From NCBI GenBank assembly GCA_043777375.1, contig JAYWHX010000126.1, positions 1-64,000 of the forward strand: DNA of 64,000 bases, read 5' to 3'. Positions 34,635 to 43,059 of this stretch are shown here, piece after piece. Within the stretch, counting starts at the first letter, position 1, and each line of letters starts with the position of its first letter. The position numbers and the translations under genes are program-made. Under the pieces are notes generated by a model. That model was not told the origin of the DNA, made no database searches, and saw only the letters and a list, made by a program, of their open reading frames with translations. The DNA is from TH-plancto1 sp043777375 (GTDB lineage: Bacteria; Planctomycetota; Planctomycetia; Planctomycetales; Planctomycetaceae).

Positions 34635-37600
34635 ATGTTTGCAAATTGGGTTCTGCGTCAGGTCAAGAAGTCTGTTTCAGTTCATGGTCGACGGGTAAGT
34701 CGATCTGTCGGGCAGATCTGCCTCATGGAACACCGGGTATTGCTCGCAGCTCAAATAGGGTACAGCCCCGCCGTATTGTCGCCTGCCCGGGCTCCTGCGA
34801 CTGCCTCGCAGAACGGTCCACTGTTTCCTCTCACTGAGACATTCAAGCTCCACAGTCTCCCCGGCGCGACCAAGGTAATTTACCTAGATTTTAACGGCCA
34901 GCAGGTGACCGGAACGGCATGGAATTCGAATGGCAACACCCTGAATTTCGAGGCGTACAGCTTCGAGGGCGACGCCAGCTTCACCAATAATGAATTGGAG
35001 CAGCTCCAGCGAATCTGGGCCCGGGTCGCCGAGGACTTCGCGCCGTTCAATGTGAACGTGACCACGGAAGAACCCCCCCTCGATGATTTGCGAAACACAG
35101 GCGGAGGTGACACTCGCTGGGGCATTCGAGCGCTGATCTCCAACAACGATCCGCTCAACACGGGAGCGGGGGGCGTGGCTTATATCGGATCTTTCAACTG
35201 GGACACCGACACGCCCGCCTTGGTGTTTAACGGAGGCGAAAAGGCTGCGGCCGAGACCGTCAGTCACGAAGTCGGCCACTCACTCTTTCTGGGGCACGAT
35301 GGTCGTACAAATCCTGCCGAAGAGTACTACTCCGGTCACGGGACCGGAGCCACCGCTTGGGGCCCCATCCAGGGGGCACCCTTCGGCCCCAGCCTCTCTC
35401 AGTGGAGCAAGGGCGAGTACGCCTCGGCCAGCAATTCCGAAGATGATTTGAACATCATCACGACCCGAAACGGGTTCGGCTACCGAGTGGACGATGCCGC
35501 AAACAACATTGGGGCGGCAACGAACATCAACAAGCTGCCTGCCGTTGGAAATCGCGTCGGCGTGGACCAGAAGGGACTCATTGAGCAGCGAACGGATGCC
35601 GACTTCTTCCGCCTGAATGTCGGAACGGGCTTGGTCTCCTTGAACATCAATGGGGCAGAAGTGGGTAGCAATCTCGACATTCTGGCCGAGGTCTATGACA
35701 GCTCGGGGAATCTGGTCGCGACATCCAATCCGACTGACCTCATCTCGGCAACGGTCAGCTTCACAGCGACAATCGGGGCCTACTACATCAAGATCGATGG
35801 CGTCGGCATGGGAGACCCGCTGGGCATTGGCTATACCGACTACGGCAGCTTGGGGCAGTATCGCATTACCGGAGACTACACCAATCCGGACAATAGCCCG
35901 CCGATTCTCAACGATCAGAACCTGCCCGCAGTCCGCGAAGGGAGCCCGGTTGGAACGATCGTCGGAACCGTCTTGGCGCAGGATCCCGATGAGGCCCAGC
36001 TGTTGACCTACTCGATCATTGCTGGCAACACCGGGGGAGCGTTCGCCATCAACCCCACGACGGGGAGGATCACGGTTGCCAATACTGCGGCGCTCGACTG
36101 GGAAGTGAGCCAGGTCTTCAATCTGACGGTCCAAGTGACCGACAATGGAACACCCGTGCGGACGGATACCGGAGTGGTTCGAATCGAAGTCCTCGACGTG
36201 ACGACGTTCACCTTGAGTGGCAGCATTCTCACCGTGAAGGGGACGCATCTCAACGACCAGATCAACGTTTTGAGCTCTGGCGGAACCATCAAAATCAACG
36301 ATGGATTGAGCCAGATCAACACGGCGATTTCCGCAGCCAGTGTCACGCAGGTCTATCTGATCGGGTTGGCTGGAAATGACTCTCTGCGGCTCGACAGCAC
36401 CCTGGGAACGGCCTACGTCAGCACCATCTCCGGAGGTCTGGGAGACGACAGCCTGATCAGCAGTTTGGGACAGGACACTCTCGACGGGGGAGCGGGTCTG
36501 GACGAAGCGTCCTATGTTCAGGCTGTCTCGGCCGTCAACGTGAGTCTTCTCATTGCTGGCTCACAGAACACTGGAGGTGCGGGGCCTGATTCCCTCGTCG
36601 CGATCGAGAATCTCGCTGGATCGAACTTCGGAGACATGTTAACCGGCAATGCAGGGAACAACGCTCTCTCCGGGGGGCTCGGCAATGACACCCTCAATGG
36701 GGGCCTGGGAGACGACAAACTGGAGGGCGGCCAGGGAGCGGATACTCTCCTCGGCGGAGAGGGCAGCGACCTGCTCATCTTCGATACCGCTGATACCACC
36801 GTGAGTGGGGCTGGTGGAATTGACACCGCGAAGCTCGTCAATCCGACCGCAGCTGTGAACCTGAGCCTCCTGCCAGGGCAGATCGAGATCGTGGATGCAA
36901 CAGCTTCGGCATACCACAATACGCTGGATGCCACCGGGGCCACCTGGAACGTCACCATTCGTGGTGGTTCCGGAAACGACAAGATCACCGGTGGAAACCT
37001 GAACGATATCCTGGAAGGTGGCGGCGGGAATGACACTGTCGCTGGCGGGCCAGGCGCTGACAAACTCGATGGGGGACACGGCGACGATACGTTGAAGTTC
37101 GACAACCTGGACACCAGTGTCATTGGCGGGCCGGGCAAAGACACAGCTGTCGTCACCAATGCCACAGGGGCTGTGAATCTGAACCTCGCAGTAGGACAGA
37201 TCGAGATCGTCGACGCCAAGTTGTCGACGTTCAATAACATTCTCAACGCAGCGGATGCCGTGTGGAATGTCTCGATCTACGGTGGCAGTGGCCACGACAC
37301 GATCATCGGTGGCAAGTCGGTCGACGTTTTGTTCGGTGGAGCTGGGTCTGACACGATCTCCGGTGGACTGGGAAATGACACGATCGAGGGAGGAGCCGGG
37401 GCAGACTCGCTAGACGGAGGGGGGGGCAACGACACCCTGTCGTTCGACAATCTTGACACCTCCGTCAAGGGAGGGGCTGGGACTGACACTGCGAATGCCG
37501 CTGGAACCACCGGGGCCATCACACTGAATCTGGTGACTTCGACTCTGGAGACAGTCAACGCGGCCAGTTCGATCTATGCCAACAAATTCGATGCGACCGG

Positions 37601-37976
37601 AGCGAACTGGATCGTCACCGTCACGGGTGGCAGCGGAGCCGACACCCTGTGGGGTGGCAACCTCAATGACAAACTCTTTGGGGGAGCTGGGAGCGACTCA
37701 ATCATCGGCAACGGCGGAAACGACACACTGGATGGTGGGGCCGGAATCGACACGGTGAGCTATGCAACAGCGACCTCGCGCGTCGAGGTCAACCTCGCCC
37801 AAGGCCGAGCTGTGGGTGGTGCGGGAACGGATTCACTCACCGGCTTCGAGAACCTGACCGGTTCGATCTTCAATGACAAGCTGATCGGGAACAGCGGTTC
37901 GAACATCATTCGTGGTGGCGGCGGGGTCGACGAGATCATTGGCGGCGGCGGAACTGACTCGATCATTCGCAGCTGA
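34635..37976 (+). CDS. Secreted metalloprotease with cadherin-like domain and RTX repeats
   Basis: A 1113-residue extracellular protein. The N-terminus holds a LEPR-type export element (ICLMEHRVLLAAQ, about 29-41). A zinc metalloprotease domain follows, with HEVGHSLFLGH at 211-221 (ligands His211, His215, His221; Glu212 catalytic). Next come a PPC-like beta domain (about 310-420), a cadherin-type domain (about 425-525), and from about 600 onward many calcium-binding RTX nonapeptides (GGLGNDTLNGGLGDDKLEGG style) with a Val/Asn/Leu spacer repeating between blocks. RTX tails usually fold outside the cell and can direct type I secretion, but no transporter is nearby. The start at 34635 is supported by GGGG upstream. 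Confidence 0.9.
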   Translation: MFANWVLRQVKKSVSVHGRRVSRSVGQICLMEHRVLLAAQIGYSPAVLSPARAPATASQNGPLFPLTETFKLHSLPGATKVIYLDFNGQQVTGTAWNSNGNTLNFEAYSFEGDASFTNNELEQLQRIWARVAEDFAPFNVNVTTEEPPLDDLRNTGGGDTRWGIRALISNNDPLNTGAGGVAYIGSFNWDTDTPALVFNGGEKAAAETVSHEVGHSLFLGHDGRTNPAEEYYSGHGTGATAWGPIQGAPFGPSLSQWSKGEYASASNSEDDLNIITTRNGFGYRVDDAANNIGAATNINKLPAVGNRVGVDQKGLIEQRTDADFFRLNVGTGLVSLNINGAEVGSNLDILAEVYDSSGNLVATSNPTDLISATVSFTATIGAYYIKIDGVGMGDPLGIGYTDYGSLGQYRITGDYTNPDNSPPILNDQNLPAVREGSPVGTIVGTVLAQDPDEAQLLTYSIIAGNTGGAFAINPTTGRITVANTAALDWEVSQVFNLTVQVTDNGTPVRTDTGVVRIEVLDVTTFTLSGSILTVKGTHLNDQINVLSSGGTIKINDGLSQINTAISAASVTQVYLIGLAGNDSLRLDSTLGTAYVSTISGGLGDDSLISSLGQDTLDGGAGLDEASYVQAVSAVNVSLLIAGSQNTGGAGPDSLVAIENLAGSNFGDMLTGNAGNNALSGGLGNDTLNGGLGDDKLEGGQGADTLLGGEGSDLLIFDTADTTVSGAGGIDTAKLVNPTAAVNLSLLPGQIEIVDATASAYHNTLDATGATWNVTIRGGSGNDKITGGNLNDILEGGGGNDTVAGGPGADKLDGGHGDDTLKFDNLDTSVIGGPGKDTAVVTNATGAVNLNLAVGQIEIVDAKLSTFNNILNAADAVWNVSIYGGSGHDTIIGGKSVDVLFGGAGSDTISGGLGNDTIEGGAGADSLDGGGGNDTLSFDNLDTSVKGGAGTDTANAAGTTGAITLNLVTSTLETVNAASSIYANKFDATGANWIVTVTGGSGADTLWGGNLNDKLFGGAGSDSIIGNGGNDTLDGGAGIDTVSYATATSRVEVNLAQGRAVGGAGTDSLTGFENLTGSIFNDKLIGNSGSNIIRGGGGVDEIIGGGGTDSIIRS

Positions 37977-38001
37977 TCGTCAGACGTCGCGAGGACTGGA
38001 C

Positions 38002-39513
38002 TCATTCCCCTTTGTCAGCCGCCGTGTACCAGTACATGTTTGGCTGAGAGGGGCGGAACAGGCCGACTGAATTCCACGGAGCGATCAGGGACTCAACACG
38101 GTCAGTCCACTCGTATACAGTAATAGCACTCGGTTCGTCCGAGTTCGGGAACGTCCGGGCCAACTCGACCACGACCTTGCGAAACCCCTCGTCATCCGCC
38201 AAGAGAAACGACTCGCGTTGACCGTTTCGTCGACGGGATTCGAACGTCGTTGCAGCGGCGAAGTAGAGCATGCTGGCTGCGTGCAAGAGGCGAGGATCGC
38301 GGCCCATTGTGAGAAACGCGAGCGAGACGAGTTGGTCGATGAGCGTGGTCTCTTGTCTCACAGCTTGCACGTATCTCGTGAGGCCCGCCAGCCGGTTTGC
38401 TGGTGAAGCGCGGTCGCTCAAGATAGCAGCCAGTCGTTCCACCCCCAGTAATGATTGAGCGATTCCTGTGCTGTACAGCGGGTCGATGAATCCCGCCGTG
38501 TGAGGCAGTAGCGCCCAGTTCGACCCAGCCGCCTGCGACACGAGGCGTTGTAAACGCCCTGTCCTGGCGATGGGGTTCTCAGCAGTAAACGGCAGAGCCG
38601 GATGTCCCGTTCGCAACTGGTCTGCAACCGAGGGATACCGAGACAGCCTCAGCCGCCATTCTTCGGCGGGAGTGGTGTTCGCAGGGACAGGATGGCGACG
38701 GCCATCGAGCGACCACCCGACGCTGGTGATGCCGTTGTCGAAGCGCAAAACCCACATCCAGCCACCGTCGATGATGTGATGTAGCGCCGCCTGATCGCAG
38801 GGATATGGGTAGGCGGCTTGCTCGATCCCCGCTGCATCGAGCAGGTCGCACCACTCGCGGACTTCGTGGAAGTGAGCAAACAGAGATCGAGTGTGTGTCG
38901 ACAGGCTCTCGACATCCGACGTCAGCCCCAGCGATCGCACGAGCGCGGAATCTCCGCCGGTCCCATCCACCAGAAAGTTTGCTTGGATGCGCGTCGTCCC
39001 CCCTCCAAGATGTTCGCAACTCAGCCCCCAGATGGGCCCCTGTTCCATCGATTGCACCGTGGTCTCTTCCCACAGTTGCCCACCGGCTTCGACGAACAAT
39101 CGGGCGATGTATTCGTCAACATCTGCGCGATACCAATGCGTGTCTCCGACCTCGTCGTGGGCACTGGCCGCGACGAGAAGTTCTCGTTCGTGATTCGAGC
39201 CGTTCGTGAAGGGTAGCCCTTCCTGATGGTGGAAATAGCTGAACCCGCGTTTAAGTCCACGCGACACATCTGGCTCGGATCGGCACCAGCTGCCGTATCG
39301 GCAAAGCGGTTTGAGTTGGGGCAGGTCGTATTCGTCGCAGAGGGATTCCAGAATGAAGTCAGCTGAGGGTGTCGAAGACTCCCCAATCGCAAAGCGAGGA
39401 TGCTTCTGTCGGTCGATCACGAGCACAGAAAGTCCGCGCTGTCTCAACAGCAGACCGAGGAGGCTGCCAGCAAATCCAGATCCGAGAATCACAACATCGA
39501 ACGAGCGAGACAT
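38002..39513 (-). CDS. FAD-dependent halogenase/oxidoreductase-like protein
   Basis: A protein of about 503 residues. The N-terminal FAD site VVILGSGFAGSLLGLLLRQR (about 6-25) and the GESSTP segment are typical of flavin-dependent halogenases and geranylgeranyl reductase-type oxidases. The family Lys and the WxWxIP active-site segment of tryptophan halogenases are not obvious here, where WMWVLRF is seen. A halogenase function is therefore unproven. The ATG at 39513 is preferred over 39525. It is divergent from the membrane protein gene at 39643 and convergent with the metalloprotease. No biosynthetic cluster surrounds it. Confidence 0.82.
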   Translation of the reverse strand: MSRSFDVVILGSGFAGSLLGLLLRQRGLSVLVIDRQKHPRFAIGESSTPSADFILESLCDEYDLPQLKPLCRYGSWCRSEPDVSRGLKRGFSYFHHQEGLPFTNGSNHERELLVAASAHDEVGDTHWYRADVDEYIARLFVEAGGQLWEETTVQSMEQGPIWGLSCEHLGGGTTRIQANFLVDGTGGDSALVRSLGLTSDVESLSTHTRSLFAHFHEVREWCDLLDAAGIEQAAYPYPCDQAALHHIIDGGWMWVLRFDNGITSVGWSLDGRRHPVPANTTPAEEWRLRLSRYPSVADQLRTGHPALPFTAENPIARTGRLQRLVSQAAGSNWALLPHTAGFIDPLYSTGIAQSLLGVERLAAILSDRASPANRLAGLTRYVQAVRQETTLIDQLVSLAFLTMGRDPRLLHAASMLYFAAATTFESRRRNGQRESFLLADDEGFRKVVVELARTFPNSDEPSAITVYEWTDRVESLIAPWNSVGLFRPSQPNMYWYTAADKGE

Positions 39514-39642
39514 CCGGAGTTCCATCAGAGAACCACTGCAACCCGCGGAGCGAGCGAGTCGCAGTTTACCGCGACGAGGCGAGTTGCTCTAATCCCGCGC
39601 TATGGCAATCCACGCATAACCCTACCACCCGAGAAATCGCCA

Positions 39643-40542
39643 GTGCCCGGACGACAACTCCCCACAACAACCGAAACAGCGGCCGAGGCGATGCGCGCCG
39701 GGTTGGCGATCATGGCCATCGTGTTACTCGCTCGTGCCAATGTGGGAGCGATGACAAGAAATCCAACTGTCTGGATGGAACTGATTGTCGGCCTCCTCGT
39801 GTGGAGTCTGGCTGCGATCGCTGTCCGCTGGGCCAGGCAAGCGGCGGCGGGACCGATCGATTGTTGGCGTGATTGTCTGGCTCCTGCTCTCATCATTCTC
39901 ATCGTAGGCGGACGGGGAAGTTCCACCCAACTCGGAGTCGCGATTGGGTTGATCATGATCGGGATCCTCGGAGTCGTGTCAGCAGCTGTCTGGCGAAAGC
40001 GGAACTTCGATGACCAACTCAAATCTTGCGAGGAGGCTTCACGACCACACTCCGTGAGTGCCACGGCGCTCTCCGTGGGTTCGTTCGCCAGCGAGCGGTT
40101 CGGGGAACTGGCGGCGAGCGCCGGGCCGCTCACGAATCCAGATCTGACCGCTGAGTCTGACGAGAGTCCCACACTCAAGCCAACGGTCGAGTTCGAGAGT
40201 ACATCGGCTGAAGGCAGCTTCGAAGAGGAAACCCCCGCAGCCGAAAGTTGGTCTCGCCGAGAGTCCGACGGCGAAGTGTCGATCGAAGCGGTCATCTTGG
40301 CTCGATTCGAGGAGGGGGCCAAGCTGGCGGTCGTCCATCTGCCGTTCATGCCGCCGCTGCCTGCTGTCCCGCAGATCGAGTGTGAACCCCTGGGCTCGGG
40401 GTGCGAAGTCACCATTAAAACCGAGGCCGCCTACCGGCATGGAGCCCGTTTAAGCATCACGAGGAGGGCAGCTGGTCCCGCCGAATCGGTCCCAATTGGC
40501 GTTGTGGTCTACACGAGTGCCGAGGAACAGGTAGAATCCTGA
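39643..40542 (+). CDS. Membrane protein of unknown function
   Basis: A protein of about 299 residues. Three membrane helices lie near the N-terminus (for example LAIMAIVLLARANVGAM, WMELIVGLLVWSLAAIAV and LAPALIILIVGGRGSS), then a soluble acidic region and a C-terminal beta-rich domain (AVILARFEEGAKLAVVHLPF). The true start is uncertain: GTG at 39643 and ATG at 39691 both fit, and the frame runs further upstream into the divergent gene. No family was recognised. It precedes the FmdB-like gene by 67 bases on the same strand and may share its transcript. Confidence 0.65.
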   Translation: MPGRQLPTTTETAAEAMRAGLAIMAIVLLARANVGAMTRNPTVWMELIVGLLVWSLAAIAVRWARQAAAGPIDCWRDCLAPALIILIVGGRGSSTQLGVAIGLIMIGILGVVSAAVWRKRNFDDQLKSCEEASRPHSVSATALSVGSFASERFGELAASAGPLTNPDLTAESDESPTLKPTVEFESTSAEGSFEEETPAAESWSRRESDGEVSIEAVILARFEEGAKLAVVHLPFMPPLPAVPQIECEPLGSGCEVTIKTEAAYRHGARLSITRRAAGPAESVPIGVVVYTSAEEQVES

Positions 40543-40609
40543 GAGTACCACTGTTTCGGCCACCTCATCTGAGTCGAGGTCAGTCGGTGCCCCTGAGTCT
40601 GGTGAACCC

Positions 40610-40942
40610 ATGCCTGTCTATGTCTACGAGATCATTCAGCCCGACGATTCTGCCGGTCCGACGTTTGAACTGGTGCAGCGAATTTCTGAAAAGCCCTTGA
40701 CGGTGCATCCCGAGACCGGTGAAGCGATCCGCCGCGTGATCCAAGCACCGTTTATCGGCGGAGCCTGGACCGAAGGCTCGATGGGGAAACGGATGAAGGA
40801 CGATAAAAAGCTGGGACAGCAGGGCTTTACCAAATACGTCAAAGCGGGCGATGGCATCTACGAAAAGCGGTGCGGGAAAGGACCAGACATCATCTCGAAA
40901 GATAGCAAAGTCGACGGAGCCCAGTTCGGGCATCTGGATTGA
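40610..40942 (+). CDS. FmdB-like small protein lacking the zinc-ribbon cysteines
   Basis: A 110-residue protein whose first 45 residues follow the FmdB-family frame (MPVYVYEI..., PLTVHPETGEAIRRVIQAPF). The four Cys of the usual zinc ribbon (CxxC...CxxC) are missing: the positions read IIQPDDSAG and VHPETGE. It cannot bind zinc the usual way. The C-terminus (GFTKYVKAGDGIYEKRCGKG) has one Cys. FmdB proteins are regulators or ribosome-linked in some bacteria, so the role here is unknown. GGTGAACCC precedes the ATG. The gene ends 20 bases from the convergent Clp-like gene. Confidence 0.7.
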   Translation: MPVYVYEIIQPDDSAGPTFELVQRISEKPLTVHPETGEAIRRVIQAPFIGGAWTEGSMGKRMKDDKKLGQQGFTKYVKAGDGIYEKRCGKGPDIISKDSKVDGAQFGHLD

Positions 40943-40962
40943 CGGTCGCAATCTGTACGCGG

Positions 40963-41583
40963 TCAGGGACGCGCCGCTTTCTGCGAGATCTGCGACCAGA
41001 GATCCCCCTCAAACAGATCGATGAGCTGAGCCAGTCCAGCCTCGACCAATTCTGGTCCCTTCACGAATCGGCCCGGACGGGTCCAGCTCTGGATGAGGCT
41101 CAAGTCGCACGGGAACATCCGGGCCAGTAAACCATCCATGTCCCCTTCCAGTATCTTGAAGTAGCGCGCCCACTCCGCAGCTTCCTCCATCCGCACATCC
41201 TCTTCGCTCTGCCAGCGCATCGGATGAAACAGCAGCGTCGAAAACGGCGTCACGTACCTTCGCTGGCAAGCGGCAAATGGGATGAGAGCTGCCGAAGAGC
41301 ATTCCCCGGCGACGATCGCGACGGGGTCGAGACCTCGCAGTCGGATGAGAGACGCGAGGGCCAGACCGCTGAAGACGCTGCCCCCGCTGGAGTCGATAAA
41401 GAGAGTCCCTCGCGAACGACGCGGAACCTCGACCAGCTTGTCGGCGAGCTCCGCTTGCTTCTCGGTCAGGTCGCCCGACAGCACAATCTCCCAGTCCCCC
41501 CTCGGTTTGTCGGCACGACTGGTCGAGGTGACGCCGGGATAAGCCCGCAGCGCAAAGGAAGGGCGGTCTTCGGATTCAGACAT
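40963..41583 (-). CDS. ClpP-like serine peptidase family protein
   Basis: A 206-residue protein of the ClpP/crotonase superfamily. GTLFIDSSGGSVFSGLALAS (about 59-78) matches the oxyanion strand. GECSSAALIPFAA (about 93-105) holds the likely nucleophile Ser, and a His occurs at TLLFHPMRW. These are the expected sites for a Ser-His pair, though spacing differs from true ClpP, so activity is uncertain. The ATG at 41583 is preferred to the frame-opening one at 41643. It follows the DUF1570 gene on the same strand, with a gap of about 75 bases. Confidence 0.8.
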   Translation of the reverse strand: MSESEDRPSFALRAYPGVTSTSRADKPRGDWEIVLSGDLTEKQAELADKLVEVPRRSRGTLFIDSSGGSVFSGLALASLIRLRGLDPVAIVAGECSSAALIPFAACQRRYVTPFSTLLFHPMRWQSEEDVRMEEAAEWARYFKILEGDMDGLLARMFPCDLSLIQSWTRPGRFVKGPELVEAGLAQLIDLFEGDLWSQISQKAARP

Positions 41584-41658
41584 GCGAGAGGCTCCGTGAG
41601 GGAGCCCGATCGTATGCGATGCGTGCTTCGCCTGCATCCGCAAACTCGGAGAGTGACT

Positions 41659-42897
41659 TTACTTCAGATTCACCGGCGGAGCCTTGAACGACTGCAACGG
41701 ATCGGTGCTGGCTTCCACCTCTGCGGGAAGTTCGATCTCGCGAATGAACCGGAGATACTGCATTTCCAGATGCGGGATGTCCCGGCCAAAGCTGGCCTTG
41801 AAATCATTGAGTCGCTTCATCGGCGTGTACTCGCCCAGGTCGGTGCGGTTCGCGAGCTTTTTGAGATAGCCCGACAAATTCGAGGGGCGTGTCTCGGCGA
41901 GGAAAAACGTCAAGGCCCACGCCTCGCTGTAAGCATCGAGCGTGGCCGACGTAAACATCTCGTCCGTTGTCAGGAACTCTTCCAGCGATTTCGGCTGGCG
42001 GCGAGCTTGACTGTACTCTTGGAACCAAACGAAACGCTCGCGGTTGATCCGCTGGATCACCGTCGTTTTTGTCTTGGCATCATCCCGGTTGGCGTCGCCC
42101 TCGAACAGCATGGCCATCCCCTCCACCACCCATGTCGGATCATCGCCCAGCCGGGAATGCAGCCCGCAATTGAAGCCCATTTGATGTGTCGTCTCGTGCG
42201 ACAACGTGTCCCGGAAATTGCTCGCCGACTGCGGGGCTCCGAAGTGGGTCTCACGGAGAAAGGGGCTCAATGTCACGTCGGCGATTGGCTGGCCAAAATC
42301 TCCCAGAGTCTTACGCGCCGTCGCGACCGGTTGATCCAGATACAGCGCCACACGATTTGTCGTCGGGCTGTAATACCCCCGAAGTCCCTGTGTGCGACTC
42401 AGCTTTTCTTCTTCACAATAGGCGACAAACGTGGCCTGATTGGGAAAGACGATCGTGATGATCGGGGCTTCGATCTTGTCGAGCTTGAAGTTCCGGCGGT
42501 TGAAATACGAGGTGAACGACTTCGCGGTCAGCTCGACGATGTCTGCACACGCCTTAGCCTTTCCGGTCGGAGCCAACACCACATGGCTGCCTCGGACATC
42601 GGCCTCAAACGTTTTTCCAAACTCTGTCAGCAACTGGGACCGCATCTCATTCGCAGTGAAGGGGCGATACACATTGCTGATTTTTTTGAATTCCGTAACC
42701 TGACTCAACTCAATGCTACGCAGACGGCCACTCCGCTCCAGCAGCCAACAGATTTCTTTGTCGCTGATCAGCTGTCGGCCCTGATGCTTTGTCTCCCCGA
42801 CGGTCAGCTCGAGAAGGCGGAGGTCGATTTTGTCCACAGCCTGGACATCGACACAGGCGAACTGGAGAGCGAAGGCGATGAGAGTCAACAGTCGCAT
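41659..42897 (-). CDS. Exported DUF1570 family protein (gluzincin-like)
   Basis: A 412-residue protein with a Sec signal peptide (MRLLTLIAFALQFACVDVQA). The zinc peptidase-like motif SHETTHQMGFN supplies HExxH (about 237-241), and a downstream Glu in WVVEGMAMLFEG fits the gluzincin third ligand. DUF1570 is abundant in planctomycetes and its substrate is unknown; it may act on proteins outside the cytoplasm. The long plus-strand frame over this gene and its neighbour is an antisense shadow. Confidence 0.88.
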   Translation of the reverse strand: MRLLTLIAFALQFACVDVQAVDKIDLRLLELTVGETKHQGRQLISDKEICWLLERSGRLRSIELSQVTEFKKISNVYRPFTANEMRSQLLTEFGKTFEADVRGSHVVLAPTGKAKACADIVELTAKSFTSYFNRRNFKLDKIEAPIITIVFPNQATFVAYCEEEKLSRTQGLRGYYSPTTNRVALYLDQPVATARKTLGDFGQPIADVTLSPFLRETHFGAPQSASNFRDTLSHETTHQMGFNCGLHSRLGDDPTWVVEGMAMLFEGDANRDDAKTKTTVIQRINRERFVWFQEYSQARRQPKSLEEFLTTDEMFTSATLDAYSEAWALTFFLAETRPSNLSGYLKKLANRTDLGEYTPMKRLNDFKASFGRDIPHLEMQYLRFIREIELPAEVEASTDPLQSFKAPPVNLK

Positions 42898-43059
42898 GGC
42901 AGCACGCCTTGAGGGGGAGCGGACTTCCGCTGCGCGCGAAAGTCCATTCCAACCCTATGTCATGCCGCAGCGCGGATCGGAGCCTTCCGCTGGAAATGCG
43001 AACCTTCGTTCGGTGGATTGCAACGAATGTTCCGATGAGCGGGCTCGCTCGCGATGCCC

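Noticed and set aside
36518..37558. Minus-strand frames rich in Pro/Ser/Val opposite the RTX repeats
   Set aside because: They are the antisense of the Gly/Asp repeats, giving artificial periodic Pro/Pro/Ser sequence.
38002..39525. Firm call of tryptophan halogenase
   Set aside because: The FAD site fits but the WxWxIP active-site segment is not clear, so only a halogenase-like oxidoreductase is claimed.
41224..42912. A 562-residue plus-strand frame across the Clp-like and DUF1570 genes
   Set aside because: It is antisense to two genes with clear motifs and signal peptide. Its translation is Arg/Leu/His-rich and featureless, as expected of a GC-rich shadow.
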